Part shown: piece by piece, positions 27,723 to 43,568 of the stretch
Layout: each line of letters starts with the position of its first letter
How positions within the stretch are numbered: the first letter of the stretch is position 1
Origin: a bacterium
GTDB taxonomy: Bacteria; Planctomycetota; Planctomycetia; Isosphaerales; Isosphaeraceae
Direction: 5' to 3'
NCBI GenBank assembly: GCA_016125085.1
Contig: WGMM01000007.1
Coordinates: forward strand, 1 to 64,000
Length of the DNA stretch: 64,000 nt
Made by a program: the position numbers and the translations under genes
The notes under the pieces: generated by a model
What the model was told of the DNA's origin: nothing
The model's input: the letters and a program-made list of their open reading frames with translations, nothing else
Databases searched by the model: none

Positions 27723-28211
27723 ATGTTCGCCGATGCGGACCGTGTGACGAATTCCGACACGTACGAGACTCGATCTCGCACACTTTCGCCTGCCGCTCGA
27801 TGCTCGCTGATCGCGATTTCTCTCGTCATCCTCACCGGCTTCGCTGGTGCGAGACGCCTTGAGCCGAACCCGTCCGGGCTCGGCACACATCGTCAACTGG
27901 GGCTCGCGGCGTGTCCGACATTGGCCCGCACCGGCCGACCATGCCCGACATGCGGCATGACGACAGCCGTCGCACACCTGTCGGAAGGCTCGCTGGCGAA
28001 GGCGTGGAGCGTGCAGCCGGCGGCCGTGTTCATCGCACTTACGGCAGCGGGTGCCGCCATTTGGGCCGCGGCTTCGGCCTGTCGCGGCCGAATCATGGGG
28101 TTCGCGAGCGGGGACACCGCTTTGGCCTGGTGGGCAGGGGGTTCGTTCGTCATCGCCATGACCTCATGGGCGATCCGGTGGCAACAATGGGCTGAAGCAG
28201 CCGCGCGCTGA
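27723..28211 (+). CDS. DUF2752 membrane protein
   Basis: A 162-aa inner-membrane protein with three membrane segments. The diagnostic DUF2752 motif CPTCGMTTA lies after the first segment, preceded by a second cysteine in AACPTLARTGRPC. CAGGA precedes the ATG by 11 bases; an ATG at 27672 is less likely. The family is widespread and uncharacterised; the CPxCG motif suggests metal or redox chemistry near the membrane surface. Confidence 0.85.
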   Translation: MFADADRVTNSDTYETRSRTLSPAARCSLIAISLVILTGFAGARRLEPNPSGLGTHRQLGLAACPTLARTGRPCPTCGMTTAVAHLSEGSLAKAWSVQPAAVFIALTAAGAAIWAAASACRGRIMGFASGDTALAWWAGGSFVIAMTSWAIRWQQWAEAAAR

Positions 28212-28269
28212 TCAGCGAGAATCGATTTCGACCAGATTCGAGCTTTCGAGGCAAGCAAGGACGCAAGCC

Positions 28270-28965
28270 ATGCACAAGACAGGACGTCGCGGTTTTCTCG
28301 GTTCCCTCGGCCTGGTTTCCGGCGTCTCGGTCCTCATGGGCTGCGATCCGCGAATGTCGCTCTATTTCCTCCAGCCGTTCGAACCGTCCGTGGCTCACAC
28401 CGGCCCAGATCTCTCCGGCAAGCACGTTGTCGTATTGACACATGCCGTCAACGGAGCCAATAACGACTTCGAACTGCTCGAACGGGATCTGACCAAGGAA
28501 TTCCAGAAGGTCGTCAAGGCTTCGAATACGAAGATTCGGTTCTCGCCCTACGAACGTGTCGCCGAATGGCAGCAGGAGCATGCCGACTGGTCGGCCGAGG
28601 AAGCCCTCGACCACTTCGAAGCCGATGCCGTCGTTTTCCTGGAAATCGAGCAGTTCCAGATTCAGGATCCCTCGACACCTATGCTGTATCAGGGGCATTC
28701 GAAGATCCACATTCAGGTGACGACCAAAGACTATCCCAAGGACAAGAAAGGCAAGCCGATCAAGGGCGAGCCTAAGGAAGTCGATGTCATTTTCGACGAT
28801 TACGCCGACACGACATTCCCTTCCCACACCCCTGTTCCCGCAGGCTCTGACGGCGTCAGCAAGGCCTCGTTCAAGAACAAGTTCCTTAAGCTCGTGGCCA
28901 CGGAACTCTCCTGGCGGTTCGTCGACCACGCACCCGGCGATGACATTCAGGACACCCGATTCTGA
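28270..28965 (+). CDS. Lipoprotein of unknown function
   Basis: A 231-aa lipoprotein: N-terminus MHKTGRRGFLGSLGLVSG resembles a twin-arginine signal and ends in the lipobox VLMGC, so it may be a Tat-exported lipoprotein. The mature part is mixed alpha/beta with KHVVVLTHAVNGANND, ALDHFEADAVVFLEIEQF and a charged loop KDKKGKPIKGEPKEVD. The FEADAVVFLEI segment resembles strands of outer-membrane-associated assembly lipoproteins, but I cannot name a family. AAGGA precedes the start. Cytidine deaminase follows 60 bp downstream on the same strand. Confidence 0.7.
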   Translation: MHKTGRRGFLGSLGLVSGVSVLMGCDPRMSLYFLQPFEPSVAHTGPDLSGKHVVVLTHAVNGANNDFELLERDLTKEFQKVVKASNTKIRFSPYERVAEWQQEHADWSAEEALDHFEADAVVFLEIEQFQIQDPSTPMLYQGHSKIHIQVTTKDYPKDKKGKPIKGEPKEVDVIFDDYADTTFPSHTPVPAGSDGVSKASFKNKFLKLVATELSWRFVDHAPGDDIQDTRF

Positions 28966-29025
28966 GCATCGGCCAACGACCGACTCGGCCGAAACGGCCC
29001 TGTACGCAAGGCGACGGAGACCTTC

Positions 29026-29451
29026 ATGATCACCGACCGTGAACTGATCGAAACCTTGCGTGCGGCGGCCCGTAATGCCGCGAAATCCGCCTATTGCCCG
29101 TATTCGAACTTCCACGTCGGGGCCGCGATTCTCGCCGGCGGTCAGGTCTTCACCGGCGCGAACGTCGAAAACGCATCCTATGGCCTGACCACCTGCGCCG
29201 AGCGCACGGCCGCGTTCGCAGCCGTGCTGGCCGGCCACCGCAAGTTCGATGCGGTCGCTGTGAGCTGCGTGGACGTTTCAGAAGACGAGACCCAGGAGCA
29301 TCCGGAAATGCTCATGCCCTGCGGCGCCTGCCGCCAATTGCTGGCCGAATTCGCCGATGCCGAAACGCTGATCCTGGTCGATCGGGCAGGCGAATTCCGC
29401 CTCCGCGATCTTCTGCCCCACGCATTCCGGCTTCGTTCCAGGCCTGAATAA
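29026..29451 (+). CDS. cdd: Cytidine deaminase
   Basis: A 141-aa zinc enzyme that deaminates cytidine and deoxycytidine to uridine forms in pyrimidine salvage. Substrate motif YCPYSNFHVGAAI, catalytic NASYGLTTCAERTA (zinc Cys and catalytic Glu) and PCGACRQLLAEF (the other two zinc cysteines) are all present. Length fits the homotetrameric class. GGAGA precedes the start. The gene ends 33 bp before the convergent modC gene. Confidence 0.95.
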   Translation: MITDRELIETLRAAARNAAKSAYCPYSNFHVGAAILAGGQVFTGANVENASYGLTTCAERTAAFAAVLAGHRKFDAVAVSCVDVSEDETQEHPEMLMPCGACRQLLAEFADAETLILVDRAGEFRLRDLLPHAFRLRSRPE

Positions 29452-29484
29452 GTCGGGCAGTCCAGCTTTCCGATTCCGATTGCC

Positions 29485-30186
29485 TCACCCATTCGGCCCG
29501 AAAGCACCGAAAAATCGCTCAGGCGGACCTTCGGCTATCAGTCGGCCCGAGTCAATATGCCACACATGGCCCGCCATGTGCCGAATCTCGTCCGGGTCGT
29601 GCGTAATCAGAAGCATCACGATCCCTTCGGCTTCCGCATGCTCCCGCAGTCGGTCAAGGAGCGAGAACCGCCCGGCCCGGTCGATCGCTCCCACCGGCTC
29701 GTCGCACAAAAGCAGCTTCGGCCGCGATGCCAGTGCCCGGATCAGCCCGATCCGCTGACGCTCGCCCCCCGATAACGCCTTGACGGGCTTGCCCATCAGG
29801 TGGGCGGCTCCGAACCTCCCGACAAGTTCCGCAAATTCGGGATCGCCGTAAACCCTTTCTTTCGATAGGTATCGGCGCGCGAACGTCGCATTCCCGGCAG
29901 CATCCAGGTGCGGAAACAGCAAGTCGTTCTGAAACACCATGCCGACTTTACGCTGATTCAGCGGCACGGTCGCACTGGATTCGTCCCGATCGATCCGGGT
30001 TCCCTCGACGTAAACGGCCGTAGCCGAAGGAATCCAGCCTGACACGAGCTTCAGGGCCGTCGTTTTTCCTGCACCCGATGGCCCGTAAAGGGCCGTGATC
30101 CGGGATTCCGTCGATAGCGTCAGGTCGACGTCGAAAAGCGGCGTCACCCGGTGGCGGATTTCGGATCGAAACATGATGTGCGGCAT
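29485..30186 (-). CDS. modC: Molybdate-type ABC transporter ATPase
   Basis: A 233-aa ABC ATPase of the ModC/CysA group: Walker A GPSGAGKTTALK, Q-loop VGMVFQNDLLFPHL, signature ALSGGERQRIGLIRAL, Walker B LLLCDEPVGAID, H-loop LLITHDPDEIRHMA. It stops at about residue 225 and lacks the TOBE/mop regulatory domain found in many ModC proteins, so it resembles the short form. It starts nine bases after the modB stop. No modA gene is adjacent, so molybdate versus tungstate specificity cannot be judged. Confidence 0.83.
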   Translation of the reverse strand: MPHIMFRSEIRHRVTPLFDVDLTLSTESRITALYGPSGAGKTTALKLVSGWIPSATAVYVEGTRIDRDESSATVPLNQRKVGMVFQNDLLFPHLDAAGNATFARRYLSKERVYGDPEFAELVGRFGAAHLMGKPVKALSGGERQRIGLIRALASRPKLLLCDEPVGAIDRAGRFSLLDRLREHAEAEGIVMLLITHDPDEIRHMAGHVWHIDSGRLIAEGPPERFFGAFGPNG

Positions 30187-30195
30187 AGACTTCGA

Positions 30196-30900
30196 TCAGA
30201 TCTCGCGATTCACAGGCGTACGCCCCGCAAACCAGAGCGCGACAAGTGCCACCACGCCAAGCAAGGCTGCAAGGGCCCGGGCCCGGGCCGCTTCGCCAAG
30301 TGTCGCCGCATCGTATAGGGCAAGGGCCGCCGTCTGCGTTCGCCCCGGAATATTCCCCGCGACCATTAACGTCGCTCCGAAATCACCCAGAGCACGCACG
30401 AAGCCGAGCAGGAAGGCCACGGTCAAACCGTGCAGGGCAAGGGGCAGGGTAATGCGCCGGAATACGGCGAACTCGCGACAGCCCATCAGCCTTGCAGCCT
30501 GCTCGTAATCGGGATTCACTCGCGCGAAAGCCGATCGTGCCGTGAGAAAGTAAAGCGGAAAGCTGCTTACGGCCGATGCCAGGATCGCCCCGCTCCAGTG
30601 AAAAACGAGCACGACGCCGAAAGAACGCTCCAGAATCCGGCCCAGCAGGGCGTTACGCCCGAAGACCGAGAGCAGGGCATAGCCCGTGACGGTCGGGGGC
30701 ATCACGAGCGGCAGGCTGGCCAGCGCCACGATCGGGCCGGAAAAGCGGTTCGGGCGTTTCGCCACGAACCAGGCCAGGGGCGTAGCCGTCAGGCCGACCA
30801 GAATCGACGCCGAGAAGGCCACGAACGTCGAAAGCACGATCGCCGTCAGGTCGCTCCCGTTCAGGCCGATCGATTCCGCGATGGACATCAGGCGAATCAC
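30196..30900 (-). CDS. modB: Molybdate-type ABC transporter permease
   Basis: A 234-aa inner-membrane protein with five or six membrane segments. Motifs SLPLVMPPTVTGYALL and the EAA-loop stretch EQAARLMGCREFAVFRRITLP, then GFVRALGDFGATLMVAGN, are typical of ModB. The GTG start (30898-30900) overlaps the stop of the upstream FHA/kinase gene as GTGA, so its translation is coupled to that of the kinase. With ModC it should import molybdate or tungstate, delivered by a binding protein encoded elsewhere. Confidence 0.87.
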   Translation of the reverse strand: MIRLMSIAESIGLNGSDLTAIVLSTFVAFSASILVGLTATPLAWFVAKRPNRFSGPIVALASLPLVMPPTVTGYALLSVFGRNALLGRILERSFGVVLVFHWSGAILASAVSSFPLYFLTARSAFARVNPDYEQAARLMGCREFAVFRRITLPLALHGLTVAFLLGFVRALGDFGATLMVAGNIPGRTQTAALALYDAATLGEAARARALAALLGVVALVALWFAGRTPVNREI

Positions 30901-32348
30901 GTGAAGGCCTTCAGCGCCGATCGCATCGTGGCGGCCGTCGGCAGGCGATTCTCAGGCTCGCGGGCCAGGCAACGGTCGAGCAGATCGCTCAATCCCGCGG
31001 GAACGTCGGGCCGGCGGCGAACCAGCGGTACGATCCGGTGGTCAAGCAGCATCTGGATCATGTCGTCGGTGTCGGAATCGCTTTCGAAGACGAACGTGCC
31101 CGAGATCAGGTAATAAAGCGTGGCCGCGGACGCGTACAGATCGGCCGAGGGCTTCACCGTTTTGAAATCGATCATCTGCTCCGGCGGCATGAACGGAATC
31201 GTCCCGCGCATCTCGCCGGAGAACGTCAGCCCCGACCCGCCGAGCTGCTGAAAATTCTTCGCCAGGCCGAAATCGCTGATCTTCGCGATGAGCTTATTTT
31301 CCGGCGTCCGCCCGATCAGGATGTTCTCTGGCTTGATGTCCCGGTGCACGAACCCCTGGGCATGGGCATGCTCCAGCCCCCTCAGCACCTGACACATCAG
31401 CCGGCAGGCCTGATGATAGGGATACGTCCCGCGATTGGCCTGGGCCAGCGTTTCCAGGCTCACGCCGGAGACATACTCCATCGCGAACCACAGCCGGCCA
31501 TGATCGTGCCCCTGATCCAGGCACTCTACGATATTCGGATGCTTGAGCGTGCCGATGACCGACATCTCACGCAGGAACCGCTCGATCGCCGTGCGTGTGG
31601 CGGCCGATTCCGGGTCGATGATCTTCAGGGCGACATCGCGCTCCGTCATCCTGTGCCGGGCCAGATACACCACGCCCATGGCACCCCGGCCAAGCATGCG
31701 GATCGTTTCGAAATGAGGGGCAAGATCCTCGTCGCTCGTGCGATCCGAAGGCTGCGACCGGCAATGAGCGCAGACCCAGACTTTCGGGTCCGATATCGAG
31801 GAATCCTGCAAGAACTTCGCGACTTCCGGCTCTGCGACCACTTTGCGGCATAAGGAACAGGTTCTGCCACCCGCCGGCTCGGTTTTGCCTTCGAGCTTTC
31901 GGTCGCTCGAAGCTCGTGCCGGCTCCGGTGATTTGACCATCGAAGACGCCGGGGCTTCGTCCGTGATCCGCTCCGAAGCGTTCAATATGGCCCGGTCCGG
32001 AATTTCGATTTCGACCCGGAAACAACTTCGCCCGCACTGGATCATATCGCCGGTCAGGAGTTCGGTCGCCCGGAACGGCTCGACCGGCTCATCGTTCAGG
32101 TTCGTACCGTTGGTCGTGCCGAGATCGGTCAGCGTGCAGCCAGCCCGGGTCGGAGTCAGCCGAAGATGCTTGCGCGAAAGCAGGCCGTCCTCGGGGATCG
32201 CCCAGTCGCTGTCCAGAGCGCGGCCGATCACCAGTCCGTCGGCATGCACGACGAATCGATTCGTATCCTCGTCGGATTTCGGGCCAGAGATCCGGTGGAC
32301 CACCACCCGGACATGGCTCTGGACCTGTGTCGGTTCGGCTCGCGTCAT
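30897..32348 (-). CDS. FHA-domain Ser/Thr protein kinase
   Basis: A 483-aa cytosolic protein. Residues 25-115 are an FHA domain (VIGRALDSDW, LLSRKHLRL, LGTTNGTNLN) that binds phosphothreonine. Residues 158-200 contain CSLC and CAHC pairs, a probable zinc ribbon. Residues 210-483 are a Hanks-type kinase: MLGRGAMGVVYLA, VALK, FVHRDIKPENIL and SDFGLAK, with MPPEQM in the APE position. No membrane segment or sensor domain follows. The start at 32348 was preferred because the promoter -10 box lies at 32395-32400. It overlaps modB by four bases, an unusual pairing of kinase and transporter. Confidence 0.88.
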   Translation of the reverse strand: MTRAEPTQVQSHVRVVVHRISGPKSDEDTNRFVVHADGLVIGRALDSDWAIPEDGLLSRKHLRLTPTRAGCTLTDLGTTNGTNLNDEPVEPFRATELLTGDMIQCGRSCFRVEIEIPDRAILNASERITDEAPASSMVKSPEPARASSDRKLEGKTEPAGGRTCSLCRKVVAEPEVAKFLQDSSISDPKVWVCAHCRSQPSDRTSDEDLAPHFETIRMLGRGAMGVVYLARHRMTERDVALKIIDPESAATRTAIERFLREMSVIGTLKHPNIVECLDQGHDHGRLWFAMEYVSGVSLETLAQANRGTYPYHQACRLMCQVLRGLEHAHAQGFVHRDIKPENILIGRTPENKLIAKISDFGLAKNFQQLGGSGLTFSGEMRGTIPFMPPEQMIDFKTVKPSADLYASAATLYYLISGTFVFESDSDTDDMIQMLLDHRIVPLVRRRPDVPAGLSDLLDRCLAREPENRLPTAATMRSALKAFT

Positions 32349-32394
32349 CGTTAATGCAGGTTGTTCGATTCGTCTCGGTACCGAAAGATACATC

Positions 32395-32424
32395 ATTCTA
32401 AACCAATTTTCACGGTCGATCCAA
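32395..32424 (-). promoter_or_regulatory. Promoter of the kinase-modBC operon
   Basis: On the minus strand TTGGAT (32419-32424), 18-bp spacer and TAGAAT (32395-32400). Transcription would start about 40 nt before the chosen kinase ATG. Confidence 0.5.
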
Positions 32425-32525
32425 CGTGAATCGCTTCGATTCAGGCATCGATTCGTCCTCCTTCCTGAATATCTCCCCGATCACGTCGCCCGAGTCGGAA
32501 TTCCTGGTTTTCCTCACTCGACTGA

Positions 32526-33096
32526 TCGATTCCGTTTCGTAATCGAAACCGAACATGTGGATTGACAGGGATTTGAGATATCGGACCCATTGCACGGAAA
32601 TTCGCTTCCGAGGACCGTATTTCTCTCTGTCGATCCCCCAACCGTCGTCCATGCGCGCTTCTCGACATCAGGATGTCGACCGGTGCGGTTCTCCCCAGAC
32701 ACCCGCGACCGAATTCCGTTTCGTAATTCGGTCGCGGGCTTCTGACATTCAAGAGTTTAGGACGAATGAACTCAAGCTTCGAGACGGACCGCTGAAGGAC
32801 GCAGCCATCGAGCCCGTCCATTTCCTCAATTCCGTTTCGTAATTCGACCCTACGCAATTGATACGCATGAGTTTATGACTTCCGGATCCGTGAACTTCCT
32901 CGAAGACTCGCACCGCTCCAGGCAATCACGGACTCCCCGAACCGGATTCCGTTTCGTAATCCGGCCGCGCGCTCTTGTGGTGCATGGGTTTAGGGTATTC
33001 GAAGCCAGGAACGAGATCGAACGAAATCGGGACGGAGGGGCGACTGCGATTCCGTTTCGTAATCGGATCGCATCTTACTAATATGCATGAGTTTGC
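32526..33096 (+). repeat. Five-unit hairpin array with covarying stems
   Basis: Five copies of the exact 15-mer ATTCCGTTTCGTAAT start at 32529, 32713, 32829, 32946 and 33049. In each the flanks extend the ATT/AAT arms into a longer stem around the constant loop CCGTTTCGT: 6, 14, 4, 7 and 5 bp respectively. The flanking bases differ between copies but stay complementary. A second box, consensus TGCATGAGTTTA, begins its GAGTTT-like core exactly 26 nt after the end of each 15-mer in all five. No protein-coding frame runs through the array. See the first finding. Confidence 0.8.
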
Positions 33097-33727
33097 GTCA
33101 GGTCTACGAAACCGCTCGAATCGCCCTGTCGAACGATCCGATTCGATCGGGGTGTCGACTCGAAAATCGCGCATGGCAAAGCGTACGGACTGACCAAATT
33201 TTCCCGGTTGACCTGAATTCAACGGCTCCGGCAAATCAACCGGTCCGCGAGAGTTTCAGGCTTCCGAACCTTTTGCGGAATCTGCTGGTCATACCGTTTC
33301 ATACGGATCGCCGATCGTGCCGGATCGAACGAATCACGAAACAAGGCGTTCCGGGCAATCCTGAACGGTCGTCCGTTACGGAACGGATATACCGGTCGCA
33401 GGGCCAGGTTCGCGAAGCTTGCAATCTACCGAACGTTCGTTCATGATGCCTGATGTTCGAAATCCCGACACCGGTCCGCTGGGTCGCGTCTTCCGTCGCT
33501 CATTTTGGTTCCTTCGATTCGCGCGGGAGTTCCCGGCATGACGCCTTCCGATTTCGTTGCCCGCTGGAAAACCTCGCAAAACCGGGAAGAATCGAACTCA
33601 GCGTCGACGCCGATGGTCAGTCATCCACTAACAGAATCGACCTCTACAAACGCTACTTATCGATCTTCGGATTCGTGGAGATGAACGACAGATACACGCG
33701 CAGATTTCATCGCGAGGACGACAGGAT

Positions 33728-33901
33728 GACTCAACATTGGCCGAAGACTATGGCTGGCCCGCCGACCTGCCCGAACCCGAAATCCTGACCCGCCTCGTCG
33801 CCCTGAACACCCAGCGCCACGCCGAGGAACAAGCCGGTCTGATTCGCTGGATTCGACCGGAGTATCAGTGCCCGACGGCCGAAAACGAGCCGGAAGCGTG
33901 A
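33728..33901 (+). pseudogene. C-terminal stub of a type IIL restriction-modification protein
   Basis: The frame reads DDSTLAEDYGWPADLPEPEI, then LTRLVALNTQRHAEEQAGLI and RWIRPEYQ before the stop at 33899-33901. AYGWPxDL...EILxRLvALNxERxxEE...RWLRPEYQ is the recurrent C-terminal end of large fused methyltransferase-endonucleases (MmeI-like) and related DNA methyltransferases, usually around 1000 residues or more. Only about 57 codons remain, with no start or catalytic motifs, so this is a remnant of a lost defence gene. Confidence 0.7.
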
Positions 33902-33937
33902 GCGAAAGCGGTCAAAACGAGCCGGAAGCGTCAGCGA
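33882..33937. repeat. Direct repeat AAAACGAGCCGGAAGCGT...
   Basis: Two copies, 32 bp apart, of a 24-bp string (33882-33905 and 33914-33937) differing by one base (GTGAGCGA versus GTCAGCGA). GAGCCGGAAGCG strings of this type are scattered through planctomycete genomes. The first copy supplies the last codons and stop of the restriction-modification stub. Confidence 0.6.
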
Positions 33938-34058
33938 CGGAACATGTTCGGAAGTCATAGACGATCCGTCAAACCGACGCGATTTGATGGGCGAAAATCG
34001 AAAAATGCATGCCGTGATCTAATACCAGCATGCATCCATGTCTGCTTGCGAGCGAGCA

Positions 34059-34145
34059 CCCGTGAACTTACGCCCATTGCTCGACTGCAATTTCCATGGC
34101 TTCATGGGAATCGCGCAACCGTGGACTTACGTCCACGGCTCGACT
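34059..34145. repeat. Palindromic extragenic repeat pair
   Basis: Two copies 60 bp apart, 34059-34085 and 34119-34145, sharing CCGTGxACTTACGxCCAxxG followed by CTCGAC. The second copy forms a perfect 8-bp hairpin (CCGTGGAC/GTCCACGG, loop TTAC); the first is decayed. This is a planctomycete-style extragenic palindrome. Confidence 0.6.
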
Positions 34146-34196
34146 TTGAGATGCCAGGCTTTTGATTACCTGCCGTCACGGACGATTCCGGCTCGT

Positions 34197-34895
34197 TCAG
34201 GGGATCGATTCGGTCGCGATGGCGGGTAGGCGGGGTGTTTTCAGGCCGTGGAAGAAGAAGGTGCACCAGGCCGAGAGCATCGCGGCGAAGAAGCACCAGA
34301 CGGACGTGAAGGCGTAGACGACCATGATCGTCGAGAGGATCGCGCTGCCGATGGCCAGCAGGACGGGGCCGAGGAATACGCGGGGGCTCAGGAGCATAAG
34401 CGGGCAGGCTGTGAAGAACATGTAGAGGGAGGTGATCGCGAGTCGGTTGCCCTGGCCGAGAAGAATCTGGTCGGTATAGGGATAACGAATCGAGTGGCGG
34501 ACGACGGTCGCGGTCAGGTATTGGCCTGGGTCATCGTGTGCCGGGAGATACCCCCGAACGAACCAGAAGGTCGACAGGATCGTGAAGAGCACGAACGGCA
34601 ATCGGCGCTGAGGTGTTGGGGCGGCGAAGGCGGCGCAGAGCGGGAACCAGAACGGCCACCAGGCGATGGCGAAGAACAGGAACACGGCGGCCGGCCCGGC
34701 GACGGACCGGGGCGGTGAGCTGATCAGCCCGCGCCAGACGAAGGCCTCCGCAAGCTGCTGGAGGCCGAAGGCGATGGGCGTGAGAGCGAACGGAACGAAC
34801 GAGGGCCGGATGCGGATCGCCTGACGAAGGCTGTAAAGGCCCATCGGGAAGAGGCAGGCGGCGGCTCCGAAACTGGCGTCGGCTGAGAAACACAT
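34197..34895 (-). CDS. DUF6629-family membrane protein
   Basis: A 232-aa protein with about seven membrane segments. The start MCFSADASFGAAACLFPMG is the hallmark of DUF6629 (MCFSAxASF). Other features are RQAIRIRPS, QQLAEAFVW and a C-terminal segment WCTFFFHGLK. The first segment is the true N-terminus, with no cleaved signal. The family is uncharacterised. It lies just downstream of the rpoC terminator on the same strand and is probably transcribed separately. Confidence 0.78.
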   Translation of the reverse strand: MCFSADASFGAAACLFPMGLYSLRQAIRIRPSFVPFALTPIAFGLQQLAEAFVWRGLISSPPRSVAGPAAVFLFFAIAWWPFWFPLCAAFAAPTPQRRLPFVLFTILSTFWFVRGYLPAHDDPGQYLTATVVRHSIRYPYTDQILLGQGNRLAITSLYMFFTACPLMLLSPRVFLGPVLLAIGSAILSTIMVVYAFTSVWCFFAAMLSAWCTFFFHGLKTPRLPAIATESIP

Positions 34896-34994
34896 GGCGG
34901 GCGAGATTTCGATAAGAGTTTGACGGGGCTCGAACTCATGAGCCGTGAGCGGCTTGCCGGAGATGATCGTAAAGGAAATAGCGAAAGAAGGAAA

Positions 34995-35036
34995 GAAAAA
35001 GGCCCACGGTCGCGGGGTGCGGCCATGGGCTTTTTC
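34995..35036 (-). terminator. Terminator of the rpoBC region
   Basis: On the minus strand GCCCA-GG-CGC pairs with GCG-CC-TGGGC (imperfect stem, two mismatches) and is followed by a run of five T. It lies 25-60 nt after the rpoC stop. Confidence 0.75.
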
Positions 35037-35059
35037 TTTTCGATCGGAGCGTCCGTTCG

Positions 35060-39259
<4,200 letters not shown>

Positions 39260-39610
39260 GCTCACAGAACACACTCCTTCAGAGGGGGTGAGGACGCTAT
39301 TTCGCGATGTTTATGCTGGATACGTTTCGACGGATCGGTTCGGAGGTCGAACATGTCGCGATGTCGTCAGCGTTTCGACCGAATGGTTCGCGATCCTGGG
39401 TCGCCGATGGTCTGAGATTGACTGAACCACAACCCGCCAGGGATTCGGATCATTCGTCGCAACTCCGGGAGTGATAAGCGGTACGCCACCGGGGCAATGG
39501 CCACATGGAGCACCGCAAACCACACACATAACCGATCGGCCGTGAATTGTCAAGGGACTTGATCAGAAGAGACCGCGGCCCGCCACTAAGCGGGCCGCCG
39601 TTTTGACCGG
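39260..39610 (-). promoter_or_regulatory. rpoB-rpoC intergenic region with promoter and leader
   Basis: After rpoB comes a 9-bp hairpin (39575-39583 with 39590-39598). A consensus promoter follows on the minus strand: TTGACA (39548-39553), 17-bp spacer, TATGTG (39525-39530). The resulting leader before rpoC is about 255 nt and includes two copies of a 20-bp imperfect repeat (39323-39342 and 39371-39390, 17 of 20 identical). A small frame in this gap has no coding character. Confidence 0.6.
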
Positions 39611-43336
<3,726 letters not shown>

Positions 43337-43502
43337 CGCCTGTGGAACTCCTCGTGGGAATCGGAAGCAGGAGGCGGTGAGAGATCAGGTACTCAGACGC
43401 GCAACAGGTCAGGTGTACGAACGGAGATTCGCTTGTGATCGAAAATCCCGCGTCGGAACGGGTCGGGAAGCGGCTGACATAAGAAGACGAAAATGACTCG
43501 CA

Positions 43503-43532
43503 GGATGGCGAATCGTGAACGATTCGCCATCC
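43503..43532 (-). promoter_or_regulatory. Perfect hairpin in the rplL-rpoB gap
   Basis: A 14-bp perfect stem (43503-43516 with 43519-43532) with a 2-nt apex lies 36 nt after the rplL stop. It lacks a directly adjacent U-run. In enterobacteria the same gap holds a transcription attenuator and an RNase III site; a similar role is inferred here. Confidence 0.6.
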
Positions 43533-43568
43533 CCGAGCATTTCGACGCATACGTCGGCCAGACGTACG

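Larger units (their letters stand above)
32397..34196. other. 1.8-kb gene-poor region
   Basis: Between the kinase gene and the DUF6629 gene no intact gene was found. The stretch holds the hairpin array (32526-33096), roughly 600 bp without recognisable features (33100-33725), the stub of a restriction-modification gene (33728-33901) and two families of short extragenic repeats (33882-33937 and 34059-34145). Short open frames on both strands have atypical composition and no start signals. Confidence 0.65.

Noticed and set aside
32526..33096. Interpretation of the repeat array as a peptide-repeat gene (FRFVI units)
   Set aside because: Units 3 and 4 are in one frame but units 1, 2 and 5 are not, stops intervene, and the core codons are identical while the flanks covary as base pairs. 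Nucleotide-level structure explains this better than protein coding.
32526..33096. Interpretation of the array as CRISPR
   Set aside because: Unit spacing is irregular (103 to 184), the conserved part is only 15 bp plus a separate box, and no cas genes are present.
39311..39553. An 80-codon minus-strand frame in the rpoB-rpoC gap with CxxC-like pairs
   Set aside because: It begins within the promoter -35 box, has no ribosome-binding site and no conserved pattern.
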